DNA of 11,489 nucleotides. Source: Actinomycetes bacterium (GTDB lineage: Bacteria > Actinomycetota > Thermoleophilia > Solirubrobacterales > Solirubrobacteraceae). The notes beneath the pieces were generated by a model. That model was not told where the DNA came from and searched no databases. It worked only from the letters and a program-made list of their open reading frames with translations. Where the stretch lies: positions 1 through 11,489 of the forward strand of contig JAEYAL010000079.1 of NCBI GenBank assembly GCA_023404805.1, in the 5' to 3' direction. Shown one piece after another: positions 5,187 to 11,489 of this stretch; positions within the stretch are counted from its first letter, which is position 1; every line of letters begins with the position of its first letter. Both the position numbers and the translations under genes were made by a program.

Positions 5187-6892
5187 GGCGCCTCGGCGAG
5201 GTGCGCCCGCACGGCGGGCACCGGGTCAGCCAGGGAGACGGCGGGCAGCTCGACGCTGCCGCGGCGCAGCTGCGCTTCGGCCTCGCCACGCTCCAGCGTC
5301 CTGCGTCCGACCACGAGCCGCAGCGGGCAGCCCAGGAGCTCCGCGTCGGTGAGCTTCTCGCCAGCGCCGCCCGGGCGGTCGTCGAGGAGGACTTCGAATC
5401 CGGCGTCCTCGAGCGTCTTCGCGAGCTGCTCGGCGGCCTTCGCCTCGTCGCTGTCGGGCTTGCCGAGGCCAGCCACATGGACCTGCCATGGCGCGATCGC
5501 CTTGGGCCACGCGATGCCGCGCTCGTCACCGAACTGCTCGGCCGTCGACGCGACGATGCGGGCCGGCCCGATGCCGTAGCAACCCATGATCATCGGCTTG
5601 CGGCTGCCGTCCTCGTCGAGGAACGTCGCGCCGAGCGCCTCGGTGTACTTGGTGCCGAGCTTGAAGATGTTCCCGATCTCGATCGCCGGAACGATCTCGA
5701 TCGGCTTGCCGTCGACGGTGTCGCCCGGCTTGGCCGCGCGCACGTCGGCGCGGCGCGGCTGGAAGTCGCGGCCCGGCCGCACACCACGCAGGTGCTTGTC
5801 GACGGCGTTCGCGCCCACCACATGCTCGGTGTCGCCCACGGCCGCGTCGAGGATCACCGTTGTGCCGGGGTCGGCCATGCCGATCGGCCCGAGGAACCCG
5901 GCGGGGCCGATCGCCGCAGCGATCTCGGCTTCGTTGGCCGGGCGGTGCGCGCCGCCAAGCGCGGTCGCCAGCTTCGTGTCCTGCACCGTGTCGTCGCCGC
6001 GGACGAGCACGAGCACGACGCCCTCGGGGCCGACGACGACCACGGCCTTGAGCGTCGCTGACGCGTCGAGGCCCAGCTGCTGCGCGACCGCTTCGATCGT
6101 CTTGGCGCCGGGCGTGTCGACAGGCTCGGGAGCGCCGATCGGATCGACCGCGGCGGCCGGCGACGGCGTCGTCGCGGCGACCTCGACGTTCGCGGCATAG
6201 CCGTCGGCCAGCACGATGTCGTCCTCGCCAGCGGCACACGGCGCCATGTACTCATGAGCGCCAGCGCCGCCCATCATGCCGACGTCGGACTCCACGCGGT
6301 ACCAGCGCAGGCCGCAGCGGTTGTAGATGTTCGCGTAGGCGGCGGTCTGGACCTCGTAGCTCGCATCCAGGCCCGCTTCATCGCGGTCGAACGAATACGC
6401 GTCCTTCATCACGAACTCGCGGGTGCGCAGGACGCCGGCGCGCGGACGCGGCTCGTCGCGCTCCTTCGTCTGCACCTGGTAGAGCGTGAACGGCAGCTGG
6501 CGGTACGACTTGACGGTCTGCGCGACGTGCGTGGTCACGGCCTCTTCGTGCGTCATCGCGAGCACCATCGGGCTGCCCTTGCGGTCTTCGAGCTTGAACA
6601 GCTCGTGGATCCCGTCGCGGCCGGTCTTCTGCCACAGCTCGACCGGCTGCAGCACGGGCAGCGACAGCTCCTGGGCGCCGGCGGCGTCCATCTCCTCGCG
6701 GATCACCGCGACGACCTTCTGGTGGATTCGCCACCCCACCGGAAGCCATGACCAGAGGCCTGACCCGAGCTGGCGGACGAGGCCAGCACGGACCATCAAC
6801 TGGTGCGACAGCGCCTCGGCATCCGCCGGGGGCTGCCGCTCGGTCGGCAGGAGCAGCTGCGACAGGCGATGCACCCCCTGGAATCTAGCCAT
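5183..6892 (-). CDS. proS: Prolyl-tRNA synthetase, bacterial type with editing domain
   Basis: Class II aminoacyl-tRNA synthetase that charges tRNA-Pro; 569 residues from the ATG at 6892, normal for the bacterial form. Motif 2 lies around 139-169 (YQVQTKERDEPRPRAG, then REFVMKDAYSFD). The YbaK-like editing domain that clears mis-charged alanine is inserted at about 240-390 and keeps a Lys (282, in SATLKAVVVV) at the position expected for the catalytic lysine. Motif 3 is MIMGCYGIGPARIV (434-447), and the anticodon-binding domain covers about 467-569. Start choice: the longer GTG at 6931 adds 13 residues outside the family. A GTG at 6874 (protein starting HRLSQLLLPT) fits family length equally well and lies exactly 7 nt after TAGATT (6887-6882), so a leaderless start there is possible. 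The stop overlaps pgsA by 4 nt. Confidence 0.93.
   Translation of the reverse strand: MARFQGVHRLSQLLLPTERQPPADAEALSHQLMVRAGLVRQLGSGLWSWLPVGWRIHQKVVAVIREEMDAAGAQELSLPVLQPVELWQKTGRDGIHELFKLEDRKGSPMVLAMTHEEAVTTHVAQTVKSYRQLPFTLYQVQTKERDEPRPRAGVLRTREFVMKDAYSFDRDEAGLDASYEVQTAAYANIYNRCGLRWYRVESDVGMMGGAGAHEYMAPCAAGEDDIVLADGYAANVEVAATTPSPAAAVDPIGAPEPVDTPGAKTIEAVAQQLGLDASATLKAVVVVGPEGVVLVLVRGDDTVQDTKLATALGGAHRPANEAEIAAAIGPAGFLGPIGMADPGTTVILDAAVGDTEHVVGANAVDKHLRGVRPGRDFQPRRADVRAAKPGDTVDGKPIEIVPAIEIGNIFKLGTKYTEALGATFLDEDGSRKPMIMGCYGIGPARIVASTAEQFGDERGIAWPKAIAPWQVHVAGLGKPDSDEAKAAEQLAKTLEDAGFEVLLDDRPGGAGEKLTDAELLGCPLRLVVGRRTLERGEAEAQLRRGSVELPAVSLADPVPAVRAHLAEAP
6882..6887 (-). promoter_or_regulatory. Candidate -10 hexamer for a leaderless proS start
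   Basis: TAGATT on the minus strand ends 7 nt before a GTG at 6874, the same spacing as TAGCCT before the thioesterase ATG. If it is the -10 box, transcription starts at the GTG and the ATG at 6892 would lie upstream of the message. No clear -35 is seen. Confidence 0.35.
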
Positions 6893-6937
6893 CCGGGTGG
6901 CGCCACGAGTCCACGCCGCGGGCAGGGGCACTCGTCA

Positions 6938-6943
6938 TAGACT
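6938..6943 (+). promoter_or_regulatory. Candidate -10 element for sodA
   Basis: TAGACT lies 42 nt before the sodA ATG in the 93-bp proS-sodA divergent gap. There is no recognisable -35. The call rests only on the TANNNT pattern in GC-rich surroundings. Confidence 0.3.
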
Positions 6944-6972
6944 CCAGGCCGTCCGCCCCTCCATCCCAGACC

Positions 6973-6978
6973 GAGGAG
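6973..6978 (+). promoter_or_regulatory. Strong Shine-Dalgarno of sodA
   Basis: GAGGAG with 7 nt to the ATG at 6986. It is the clearest ribosome-binding site in the window, in contrast to the apparently leaderless genes. Confidence 0.7.
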
Positions 6979-6985
6979 CCCCCAC

Positions 6986-7588
6986 ATGGCTTACGAAGTT
7001 CCCGCCCTGCCTTACGCCTACGACGCGCTCGAGCCGCACATCGACGCGCAGACCATGACCATCCATCACGACAAGCACCACCAGGCGTACGTCGACAAGG
7101 TCAACGCCGCCCTCGAAGGCACCGAGTGGGCCGACAAGCCGATCGAGGAGGTCGTCGCCAACCTCTCGTCGCTCCCCGCCGACAAGCAGGGCCCCGTCCG
7201 CAACAACGGCGGCGGCCACCTCAACCACTCCCTCTTCTGGGAGGCCCTCTCGCCCGACGGCGGCGAGCCGACCGGCGAGCTCGCCGACGCGATCACCGCC
7301 AAGTTCGGCTCCCTCGACGCCTTCAAGGAGCAGTTCGAGGCCGCTGGCGTCAACCAGTTCGGCTCCGGCTGGGCCTGGCTCGTCCTCGACGGCGGCGAGC
7401 TCGCCATCACGTCGACCGCCAACCAGGACTCGCCGCTGACCGACGGCAAGACCCCGCTCCTCGGCAACGACGTGTGGGAGCACGCGTACTACCTCAAGTA
7501 CCAGAACCAGCGCCCGGCCTACCTCAAGGCGTTCTGGAACGTCGTCAACTGGGACAAGGTCGCGGAGCGCTTCGCCGCTGCGAAGTAG
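6986..7588 (+). CDS. sodA: Superoxide dismutase, Mn/Fe family (Mn-type features)
   Basis: A complete 200-residue cytosolic enzyme converting superoxide to oxygen and hydrogen peroxide. The N-terminus YEVPALPYAYDALEPHI is canonical. Metal ligands are His27 (TIHHDKHH), His81 (HLNHSLFW), and Asp162 and His166 in the signature DVWEHAYY (162-169). The GGG run before His78 and Gln147 in TANQDSP are the pattern of Mn-dependent enzymes, where the active-site glutamine comes from the C-terminal domain, so Mn or cambialistic use is expected; metal use cannot be proven from sequence. There is no signal peptide. The gene has a strong ribosome-binding site, is divergent from proS and ends at a strong hairpin shared with the convergent glycosidase-like gene. 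Codon use is very C/G-ending and the protein looks highly expressed. Confidence 0.96.
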   Translation: MAYEVPALPYAYDALEPHIDAQTMTIHHDKHHQAYVDKVNAALEGTEWADKPIEEVVANLSSLPADKQGPVRNNGGGHLNHSLFWEALSPDGGEPTGELADAITAKFGSLDAFKEQFEAAGVNQFGSGWAWLVLDGGELAITSTANQDSPLTDGKTPLLGNDVWEHAYYLKYQNQRPAYLKAFWNVVNWDKVAERFAAAK

Positions 7589-7626
7589 CACCTGGACCCG
7601 GGCCGCTCAGGAGCCCGGATGTCCTC

Positions 7627-7654
7627 CTCGGGGCCGCCGTCGTGCGGCCCCGAG
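7627..7654. terminator. Perfect 11-bp hairpin between sodA and the convergent gene
   Basis: CTCGGGGCCGC (7627-7637) pairs without mismatch with GCGGCCCCGAG (7644-7654) around the loop CGTCGT. It sits 38 bp after the sodA stop and 15 bp before the end of the opposing gene, the expected place for a bidirectional terminator. No T-tract follows on either strand. Confidence 0.7.
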
Positions 7655-7669
7655 CCGTTCCGGGGTCGC

Positions 7670-9988
7670 TCAGCGCGGCGGCTTGAGCTTCAGCGCCCGG
7701 TACTCGCCCTGCAGCAGGCCGATCGTCCCGCTGAGGGTCGGTCCGGGATCCGGCGTGCGGGTCCAGGTCAGGCCGACGGTGCCGCCGGTGCCCTTGAGCA
7801 CGACGTCGCGGCCGCTCAGGGTCGCCTCGCCGTTGACGGTCGCCGTGGCCACCGACGGCGGCAGCGGGAACCGCACCTTCGGCGCATCGGCGTCGGGGTC
7901 GCGCTGCTTCAGGCTCCATGTGAGGATCGCGCCGTTCGGCGTCGCGCGGAAGTTCAGCGAGACCAGGCCCGCGTTGGTCGGCAGGTTCACGACGTTCGTG
8001 ACCTTCTCCGGCTCGAGCCACGCCGACGGCAGGGCGCCGAGCACGACCAGGGCGCCGTCCTGGTCGCGCGCCAGCAGGTCGTGCACGAAGGTGACGTACT
8101 CCGCGGCGAACGCGCCGTGCGGCGCGATGTTGCTGCGGGCGTCGCGCTTCCAATAGGGGCGCAGGTTGGTCTCGAACGTGCCCGCGGTCGGCGTGAGGTG
8201 CGCCAGGGTCGAGTAGAGGCCCTGGAGCGGCCCGTTTTGATCGCCGGCGCGCAGGGTGGTCTGCCAGACGCGGAATCCGGTGTACATGTGGAGGAACTGG
8301 CCGCCCGCGTACGTCGCGACGCCCTCCTTCTGCTCCGCGATCGAGGCGGCCATCGTGCCGGTGACGAGCGGGTCGGTCGGCTGCAGCGTCGGGTACGGCC
8401 ACGCCGCCCACAGCTCACCCCAGCTGTAGCCGCCAGGCTGGTCGAGCGCCGGGCGGATCCGGTTGTTCATCGCCGTGCTGCGCGCGAGTTCGATCACGCG
8501 GTTCTTGAGCTTGTCGCGGGTCGCGCGGGCTTTGGCCGCGAGCGGCTTGTTGCCGGCGACGGTCGCCAGGCTCACTGCGGCGTCGAGGCCGGCCACGCCC
8601 CACAGCTGGTCGCCTGTCAGCTCGCCAGCGATCAACTCGTTGTCGCGAGGGTCTGACGGCGGCAGCAGGCCCTGTGGGTTCGCGGCGATCGTGTCGGCCG
8701 TCCAGGTGACGGCACGGTCGACCGACGGGACCCACGCGAGCGCGAACGCCTTGTCGCCCGTGAGGCGCACGTGCTGGCCGAGCGACCAGAGCGCTTGCCC
8801 GAGGCCGTCCTTCTGGCCCGGCCGCGACGAGAACTCGCCCGAGGGCAGCTGCCAGGTCGCGACGAACCCGAGGTCCTCCGCGGCCACGCTGTGCAACCCC
8901 ACGAGGTCGAGGGCGTTGCTCATCATCGCGGCGTCGCGCAGCCAGTACGCGTGGTACTGCATCTGGTTCACGGCCTGCACCCAGTGGCCGTCGGGCAGCT
9001 GGTAGCGCGGGATGAGGATGTTGGCGACCGAGGCGTCGAACGCCCGCTGCACGGCAGGTTCCGGCAGCTCGACGGTGGCCCCGGTGCTCCGCTGGCCGCG
9101 CCACGCGACGGCGAGGTCCGAGCCGGTGACGTGGATGTCGGTGGCGGCGATCGCCGCAACGCGCGGGTCGCGGGCCGGGAGCGGCATGAACGGCACGACG
9201 ACGTGGACCCGCGAGCGGCTCGTGGCCAGGCTGAGGCGCAGCGCGACCGCGACGGTCTTCGGCTTGGAAGCGCACTTCTTCGGGACGATCCCCGCGAGCC
9301 GCGCCGTCGACCGGCGCGCGCGGCCGACGACGATCGCGACGACCGAGTCGCCGCGGCGGATCTCGTAGCCGCCGTCGATCACCTTCACCGACCAGCAGCG
9401 GTTCGGGACGAACGCCTCGCCCGGATGCGAGTACAGGCCCGAGCGCTCTGGGACTGCCGGGCGCGCGAAGCGGTAGGCGCTCGGCTGAGCTCCGGGTTCG
9501 GTCGTGCCGCCCCAGCGCAGCGCCACGCCGGCCTCACGCCGCTTACCGGGTTCGAGCGCGATGACGGCCGAGGGGACGCCGGCCAGCGTCGTGGCCCACC
9601 ACGCCGCGGACGCGCCTTTGCGGTCGGTCGCGGTGGCCATCAGCGGCACCTTCGGATCCGGCAGGCCGCGGCGTCCGCGGATGCCGACGTGCTGGCCCGC
9701 GAGCCACGGCGTGACCTCGACCGACGGCGTGAAGACGGCGCCCTCCGGCGTGAGGCCGGCGCCGGCCTGGCTGCCAGGCACGCCGAGCTGGTCGGTCGGC
9801 TCAGCGAGGTAGCTGTAGCCGGGGACGCCGTCCCACGGGATCGGGGACGCGTTCCGCGCTGGCGCAGAGGCCGGCGCGGCCGGACCACCCGTCGCGCCCG
9901 CGCCCGAGACCGGCGAGGGCGCTGCGAGGCCACCCGCCAGGAGCGCGAACGGCAGCAGCGCAGCAGATAGTCGACGAGCGAACGGCAC
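7670..9988 (-). CDS. Secreted six-hairpin glycosidase-like protein, substrate unknown
   Basis: A 772-residue protein with a Sec-type signal peptide: Arg5-Arg6, a hydrophobic stretch at about 8-22, and likely cleavage near Ala30-Ala32. A Pro/Ala-rich linker (33-50) follows. Residues about 55-305 look beta-rich, like the sandwich domain in front of many (alpha/alpha)6 enzymes. They hold the only two cysteines, C198 and C239, a possible disulfide. Residues about 310-640 look like a six-hairpin barrel: AYWLRDAAMMSNALDLVG (347-364), QKDGLGQALWSLGQHVRLTG (392-411), YSWGELWAAWPYP (521-533) and APHGAFAAEYVTFVHDLL (622-639). A beta-domain ends the chain. Acidic residues in conserved-looking sites are D352, E525 and E630, but I cannot name the catalytic pair or a GH family, and an inactive or non-hydrolytic role is possible. 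The start is GTG 9988 with no visible Shine-Dalgarno. A long structured region lies upstream. Confidence 0.7.
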   Translation of the reverse strand: MPFARRLSAALLPFALLAGGLAAPSPVSGAGATGGPAAPASAPARNASPIPWDGVPGYSYLAEPTDQLGVPGSQAGAGLTPEGAVFTPSVEVTPWLAGQHVGIRGRRGLPDPKVPLMATATDRKGASAAWWATTLAGVPSAVIALEPGKRREAGVALRWGGTTEPGAQPSAYRFARPAVPERSGLYSHPGEAFVPNRCWSVKVIDGGYEIRRGDSVVAIVVGRARRSTARLAGIVPKKCASKPKTVAVALRLSLATSRSRVHVVVPFMPLPARDPRVAAIAATDIHVTGSDLAVAWRGQRSTGATVELPEPAVQRAFDASVANILIPRYQLPDGHWVQAVNQMQYHAYWLRDAAMMSNALDLVGLHSVAAEDLGFVATWQLPSGEFSSRPGQKDGLGQALWSLGQHVRLTGDKAFALAWVPSVDRAVTWTADTIAANPQGLLPPSDPRDNELIAGELTGDQLWGVAGLDAAVSLATVAGNKPLAAKARATRDKLKNRVIELARSTAMNNRIRPALDQPGGYSWGELWAAWPYPTLQPTDPLVTGTMAASIAEQKEGVATYAGGQFLHMYTGFRVWQTTLRAGDQNGPLQGLYSTLAHLTPTAGTFETNLRPYWKRDARSNIAPHGAFAAEYVTFVHDLLARDQDGALVVLGALPSAWLEPEKVTNVVNLPTNAGLVSLNFRATPNGAILTWSLKQRDPDADAPKVRFPLPPSVATATVNGEATLSGRDVVLKGTGGTVGLTWTRTPDPGPTLSGTIGLLQGEYRALKLKPPR

Positions 9989-10056
9989 GGGTGCGTGTCG
10001 GGACAGAGGACGGCTCCAGGAAGGTGTGGCGACGCGAGCGGAAGGTGTCTTCGTGC

Positions 10057-10082
10057 TCTTGGCGGCTACAACCCAGCCAAGA
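10057..10082 (-). repeat. Hairpin in the glycosidase-like leader (7-bp stem)
   Basis: TCTTGGC and GCCAAGA (10057-10063 and 10076-10082) pair perfectly around a 12-nt loop, about 70 nt before the GTG start of the downstream gene on the minus strand. GGCT/AGCC inside the loop offers an alternative pairing. Confidence 0.45.
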
Positions 10083-10099
10083 CGAGGAGGTTGCGGGGC

Positions 10100-10130
10100 C
10101 GGAAGGCCGTTCCCTCAAATGCGGCTTCCG
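10100..10130 (-). repeat. Hairpin in the glycosidase-like leader (9-bp stem, one bulge)
   Basis: On the minus strand CGGAAGCCG (10130-10122) pairs with CGGCCTTCCG (10109-10100) with one bulged C, around a 12-nt loop. The pairing word CTTCCG recurs downstream at 10044-10039, so CGGAAG has two possible partners. Confidence 0.5.
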
Positions 10131-10151
10131 ACCCTACCGTCCGCACCGGCC

Positions 10152-10181
10152 GCCTGCGGCACCGCGGAGCAGCCTGCGGCA
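10152..10181. repeat. Direct repeat GCCTGCGGCA spaced exactly 20 bp
   Basis: Two identical 10-bp copies start at 10152 and 10172, 20 bp apart (about two helical turns), a spacing that places both on the same face of the DNA. The second copy overlaps a hairpin arm. This could be a regulator site or a chance repeat in GC-rich DNA. Confidence 0.35.
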
Positions 10182-10192
10182 GCCCCAGGCTG
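10170..10192. repeat. Perfect 7-bp inverted repeat
   Basis: CAGCCTG (10170-10176) pairs with CAGGCTG (10186-10192) around a 9-nt loop. It overlaps the second copy of the 20-bp-spaced direct repeat. Confidence 0.4.
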
Positions 10193-10308
10193 GGCGCTGC
10201 CGGGCAACTGGATAGCCAGCTGTCGCCATGCCACTAGTGTCAAAGAGGACGCCGCCGTCCACACGGGCTGGCGGGCCGTCCGAGAACTTCCCTGGGTGGG
10301 GAATGCGA

Positions 10309-10339
10309 GGCGCGTTCAGACGGTTTCGTCGGACGCGCC
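10309..10339. terminator. Two-part hairpin downstream of the DyP peroxidase gene
   Basis: GGCGCGT (10309-10315) pairs with ACGCGCC (10333-10339), and inside it GACG (10319-10322) pairs with CGTC (10327-10330), separated by a small internal loop. It lies about 52 nt past the peroxidase stop on the minus strand. No T-tract is present; stem strength and position suggest a terminator. Confidence 0.5.
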
Positions 10340-10390
10340 TTGCTGGTTGCGGAGCCGGTGCGCCGCCGTCGATCGTTTGGGCGCCGAGCG

Positions 10391-11489
10391 TCAGGACAGC
10401 AGTGTCCGCCCGACCCAGTCGCGCGGGCCGCGGCTGGCCGGTGGCACGGCGAACACGGCCGAACCGACCGCCTGCGTGTACTCGTTCAGCGCGTCGGTGG
10501 CGGCCAGCGCGCGCTGCACCGGCACGAACTGCCGCTCGACGCTGCGCTGGAACGACAAGAAGATCAGGCCCGCGCCGAGCTGGCCCGTCGCGGGATCGAC
10601 GCCATCGGCGTAGGAGTACGGCCGGCGGTGGATCGTCGCGCCCGCTGACGCAGCCCGGTGCGCGATCGCGACATGGCTGCGTTCGGGGACCGCGTACTCG
10701 CCGGTGGTCTGGAGCTTGGCCAGGTCGACGGGGTCGTGCTCGCTCTGCTGGCCGAGCGGCGCGCCTTCGGCCTTCGTGCGGCCGACGGTGTCTTCCTGCT
10801 TTTCGAGGGTGGCGCGGTCCCAGCCCTCCAGCAGCATCCGGATCCGCCGCACGACGAGAAAGGTGCCTCCCCCGCGCATCCACGCGGGCTGTTCGCCGCC
10901 TGCCCAGAGGTAGCGCTGCTGCGTTCCGCTGGCCGCGCCCTCCAGCGTGGCCGTTCCGTCTTTGAACCCCATCAGGTTGCGGGGAGTCTCGGAGCCGCTG
11001 TCGGGCAAGAAGCCCCGCTGCAGCCACTGCAGCGCCGCTGCTCCGGTCGCGATGCGGGCCAACGCGTGGACCGCGTGGACCGCGACCTGGGGGTCGTCGG
11101 CCGCCGCGCTCACGAGCAGGTCTCCCCCGGTCCACTTCGGCTGCAGCGCATCGCCCGCGAAGCCCGGGAGCGCCGACGGGAACGCCCGCGGGCGCGCGGA
11201 CTCCGCGACGAGCGCCCGGCGCGGGTCGAACAGGGCGCCGCCGAAGCCGAACGTGAGCGTGAGCCCAGCGGCCGGGAGCCCAGCGGCTTCGCCCGTGTCG
11301 GCCGGAGCGCCGACTCCGGCAGCCGGACCGGCCGCCTGCATCAACGCCTCTCCCGCAGCGAGCTGCCGTGCCGCGGTCGACCAGTCCTGCATGAGGCCGG
11401 CGATCTCACCGCGGCCAAACGCGCCGCGCAGCTCCGGCGCCAGCGTGAACGCCGCGAGCGCGAGGTGCCGCTGCCGCGTCGTCACGATG
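10391..11489 (-). CDS. DyP-type heme peroxidase, EfeB-like (5'-partial at the window edge)
   Basis: Dye-decolorizing peroxidase of the EfeB/DypA group, heme-dependent and often exported by the Tat system; 364 residues are readable from a GTG at 11485. The frame stays open to the edge, and the family normally has an N-terminal extension (often a twin-arginine signal) before the TTRQRHLALAAF stretch, so that GTG is probably not the start. Motifs, numbered from the GTG: PADTGEAAGL (61-70), DDPQVAVHAVHALARIA (130-146), the GxxDG motif in NLMGFKDGT (170-178) with distal Asp176, ERSHVAIAHRA (268-278) with the likely proximal heme ligand His271 (His276 is the alternative), and HRRPYSYADG (286-295) with the likely distal Arg. 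No efeU or efeO gene is visible; they could lie beyond the edge. Its downstream end is a two-part hairpin. Confidence 0.9.
   Translation of the reverse strand, partial: IVTTRQRHLALAAFTLAPELRGAFGRGEIAGLMQDWSTAARQLAAGEALMQAAGPAAGVGAPADTGEAAGLPAAGLTLTFGFGGALFDPRRALVAESARPRAFPSALPGFAGDALQPKWTGGDLLVSAAADDPQVAVHAVHALARIATGAAALQWLQRGFLPDSGSETPRNLMGFKDGTATLEGAASGTQQRYLWAGGEQPAWMRGGGTFLVVRRIRMLLEGWDRATLEKQEDTVGRTKAEGAPLGQQSEHDPVDLAKLQTTGEYAVPERSHVAIAHRAASAGATIHRRPYSYADGVDPATGQLGAGLIFLSFQRSVERQFVPVQRALAATDALNEYTQAVGSAVFAVPPASRGPRDWVGRTLLS

Larger units (their letters stand above)
9989..10390. other. 402-bp gene-free region rich in hairpins, upstream of the glycosidase-like gene
   Basis: No convincing coding sequence lies here on either strand; the open frames present overlap real genes antisense. 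The region holds four hairpin-forming inverted repeats (listed separately), a 20-bp-spaced direct repeat of GCCTGCGGCA (10152-10161 and 10172-10181), a TTGACA hexamer on the minus strand (10243-10238) without a matching -10, the palindrome CACTAGTG (10232-10239), and a TANNNT (TAGGGT, minus, 10136-10131) that could start a leader of about 135 nt. It is likely the terminator of the peroxidase gene followed by the promoter and structured leader of the secreted protein. Confidence 0.5.

Noticed and set aside
8771..9970. 399-codon plus-strand open frame opposite the glycosidase-like gene
   Set aside because: Arg/Ala/Gly/Asp-rich composition with no domain, fully antisense to a gene with a signal peptide and a recognisable fold pattern.
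10062..10077. Minus-strand TGGGTTGTAGCCGCC resembles the T-box sequence AGGGUGGNACCGCG
   Set aside because: The match needs an insertion and two mismatches, and no stem I, specifier loop or amino-acid gene is present.
10080..10120. Minus-strand AGGGAACGGCC ... GGCC ... GCAACC resembles the conserved P2/P3 core of SAM-I riboswitches
   Set aside because: The internal-loop UGA, a P4 with its GGUGC-type strand and a closing P1 stem are missing, and the same bases form a better simple hairpin (10100-10130). The downstream gene has no link to methionine metabolism.
10026..10613. Plus-strand open frame crossing the gene-free region into the peroxidase gene
   Set aside because: Its second half is antisense to the peroxidase C-terminus, its first half covers the inverted repeats, and no ribosome-binding site or domain is seen.
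1..11489. Search by eye for tRNA, rRNA, CRISPR repeats, insertion-sequence ends and phage or defence genes
   Set aside because: No T-loop-like tRNA signature, no regularly spaced repeats, no transposase motif and no defence-associated domain was seen. The gene content is housekeeping, regulatory and stress-related.

Overview
The window is a high-GC (about 70% by eye) actinobacterial segment carrying ten protein genes and no recognisable rRNA, tRNA, CRISPR array or transposon. A GarA-type FHA protein next to an FtsR-type MerR regulator, preceded by a short single-motif RsiG-like anti-sigma protein, points to a deep-branching actinobacterium of the Thermoleophilia/Rubrobacteria kind, for example Solirubrobacterales. 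That placement is inference from gene content. The left edge opens with a run of 22 G and looks like an assembly or sequencing end. The right edge cuts a gene.

Layout, left to right. (1) The C-terminal synthetase half of a glutamine-dependent NAD+ synthase (+) meets a PaaI/YdiI-type hotdog thioesterase (-). (2) Divergent from the thioesterase is a membrane regulator (+) that joins a sigma region 4-like helix-turn-helix, a zinc-less anti-sigma-like segment, one membrane helix and an RskA-like outer domain in one chain. It ends at a strong hairpin shared with the next, convergent cluster. (3) A minus-strand block reads proS, pgsA-like, a 230-bp gap, rsiG-like, FHA (zinc ribbon plus GarA-like), then MerR/FtsR-like. 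proS/pgsA overlap by 4 nt, rsiG/FHA are 12 bp apart and FHA/MerR overlap by 1 nt. (4) Divergent from proS is a Mn-type superoxide dismutase (+). (5) A 772-residue secreted six-hairpin-glycosidase-like protein (-) converges on sodA across an 11-bp perfect hairpin. (6) A 402-bp gene-free, hairpin-rich stretch lies upstream of it. (7) Last is a DyP-type peroxidase (-), cut at its 5' end by the window edge.

The most interesting unit is rsiG-FHA-MerR. It puts a probable cyclic-di-GMP-responsive anti-sigma, a phosphothreonine-binding metabolic switch protein and a cell-division regulator in one tightly packed transcription unit. The c-di-GMP motif (one Gln to His change) and the FHA phosphosite (ETG instead of ETTS) both differ from the characterised homologues. 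The sigma4/RskA-like fusion is a second candidate for an unusual one-chain membrane regulator. Several start codons sit 7-10 nt after a TANNNT hexamer, which suggests leaderless transcription. Most genes are housekeeping or stress functions: NAD synthesis, tRNA charging, phospholipid synthesis and oxidative defence.
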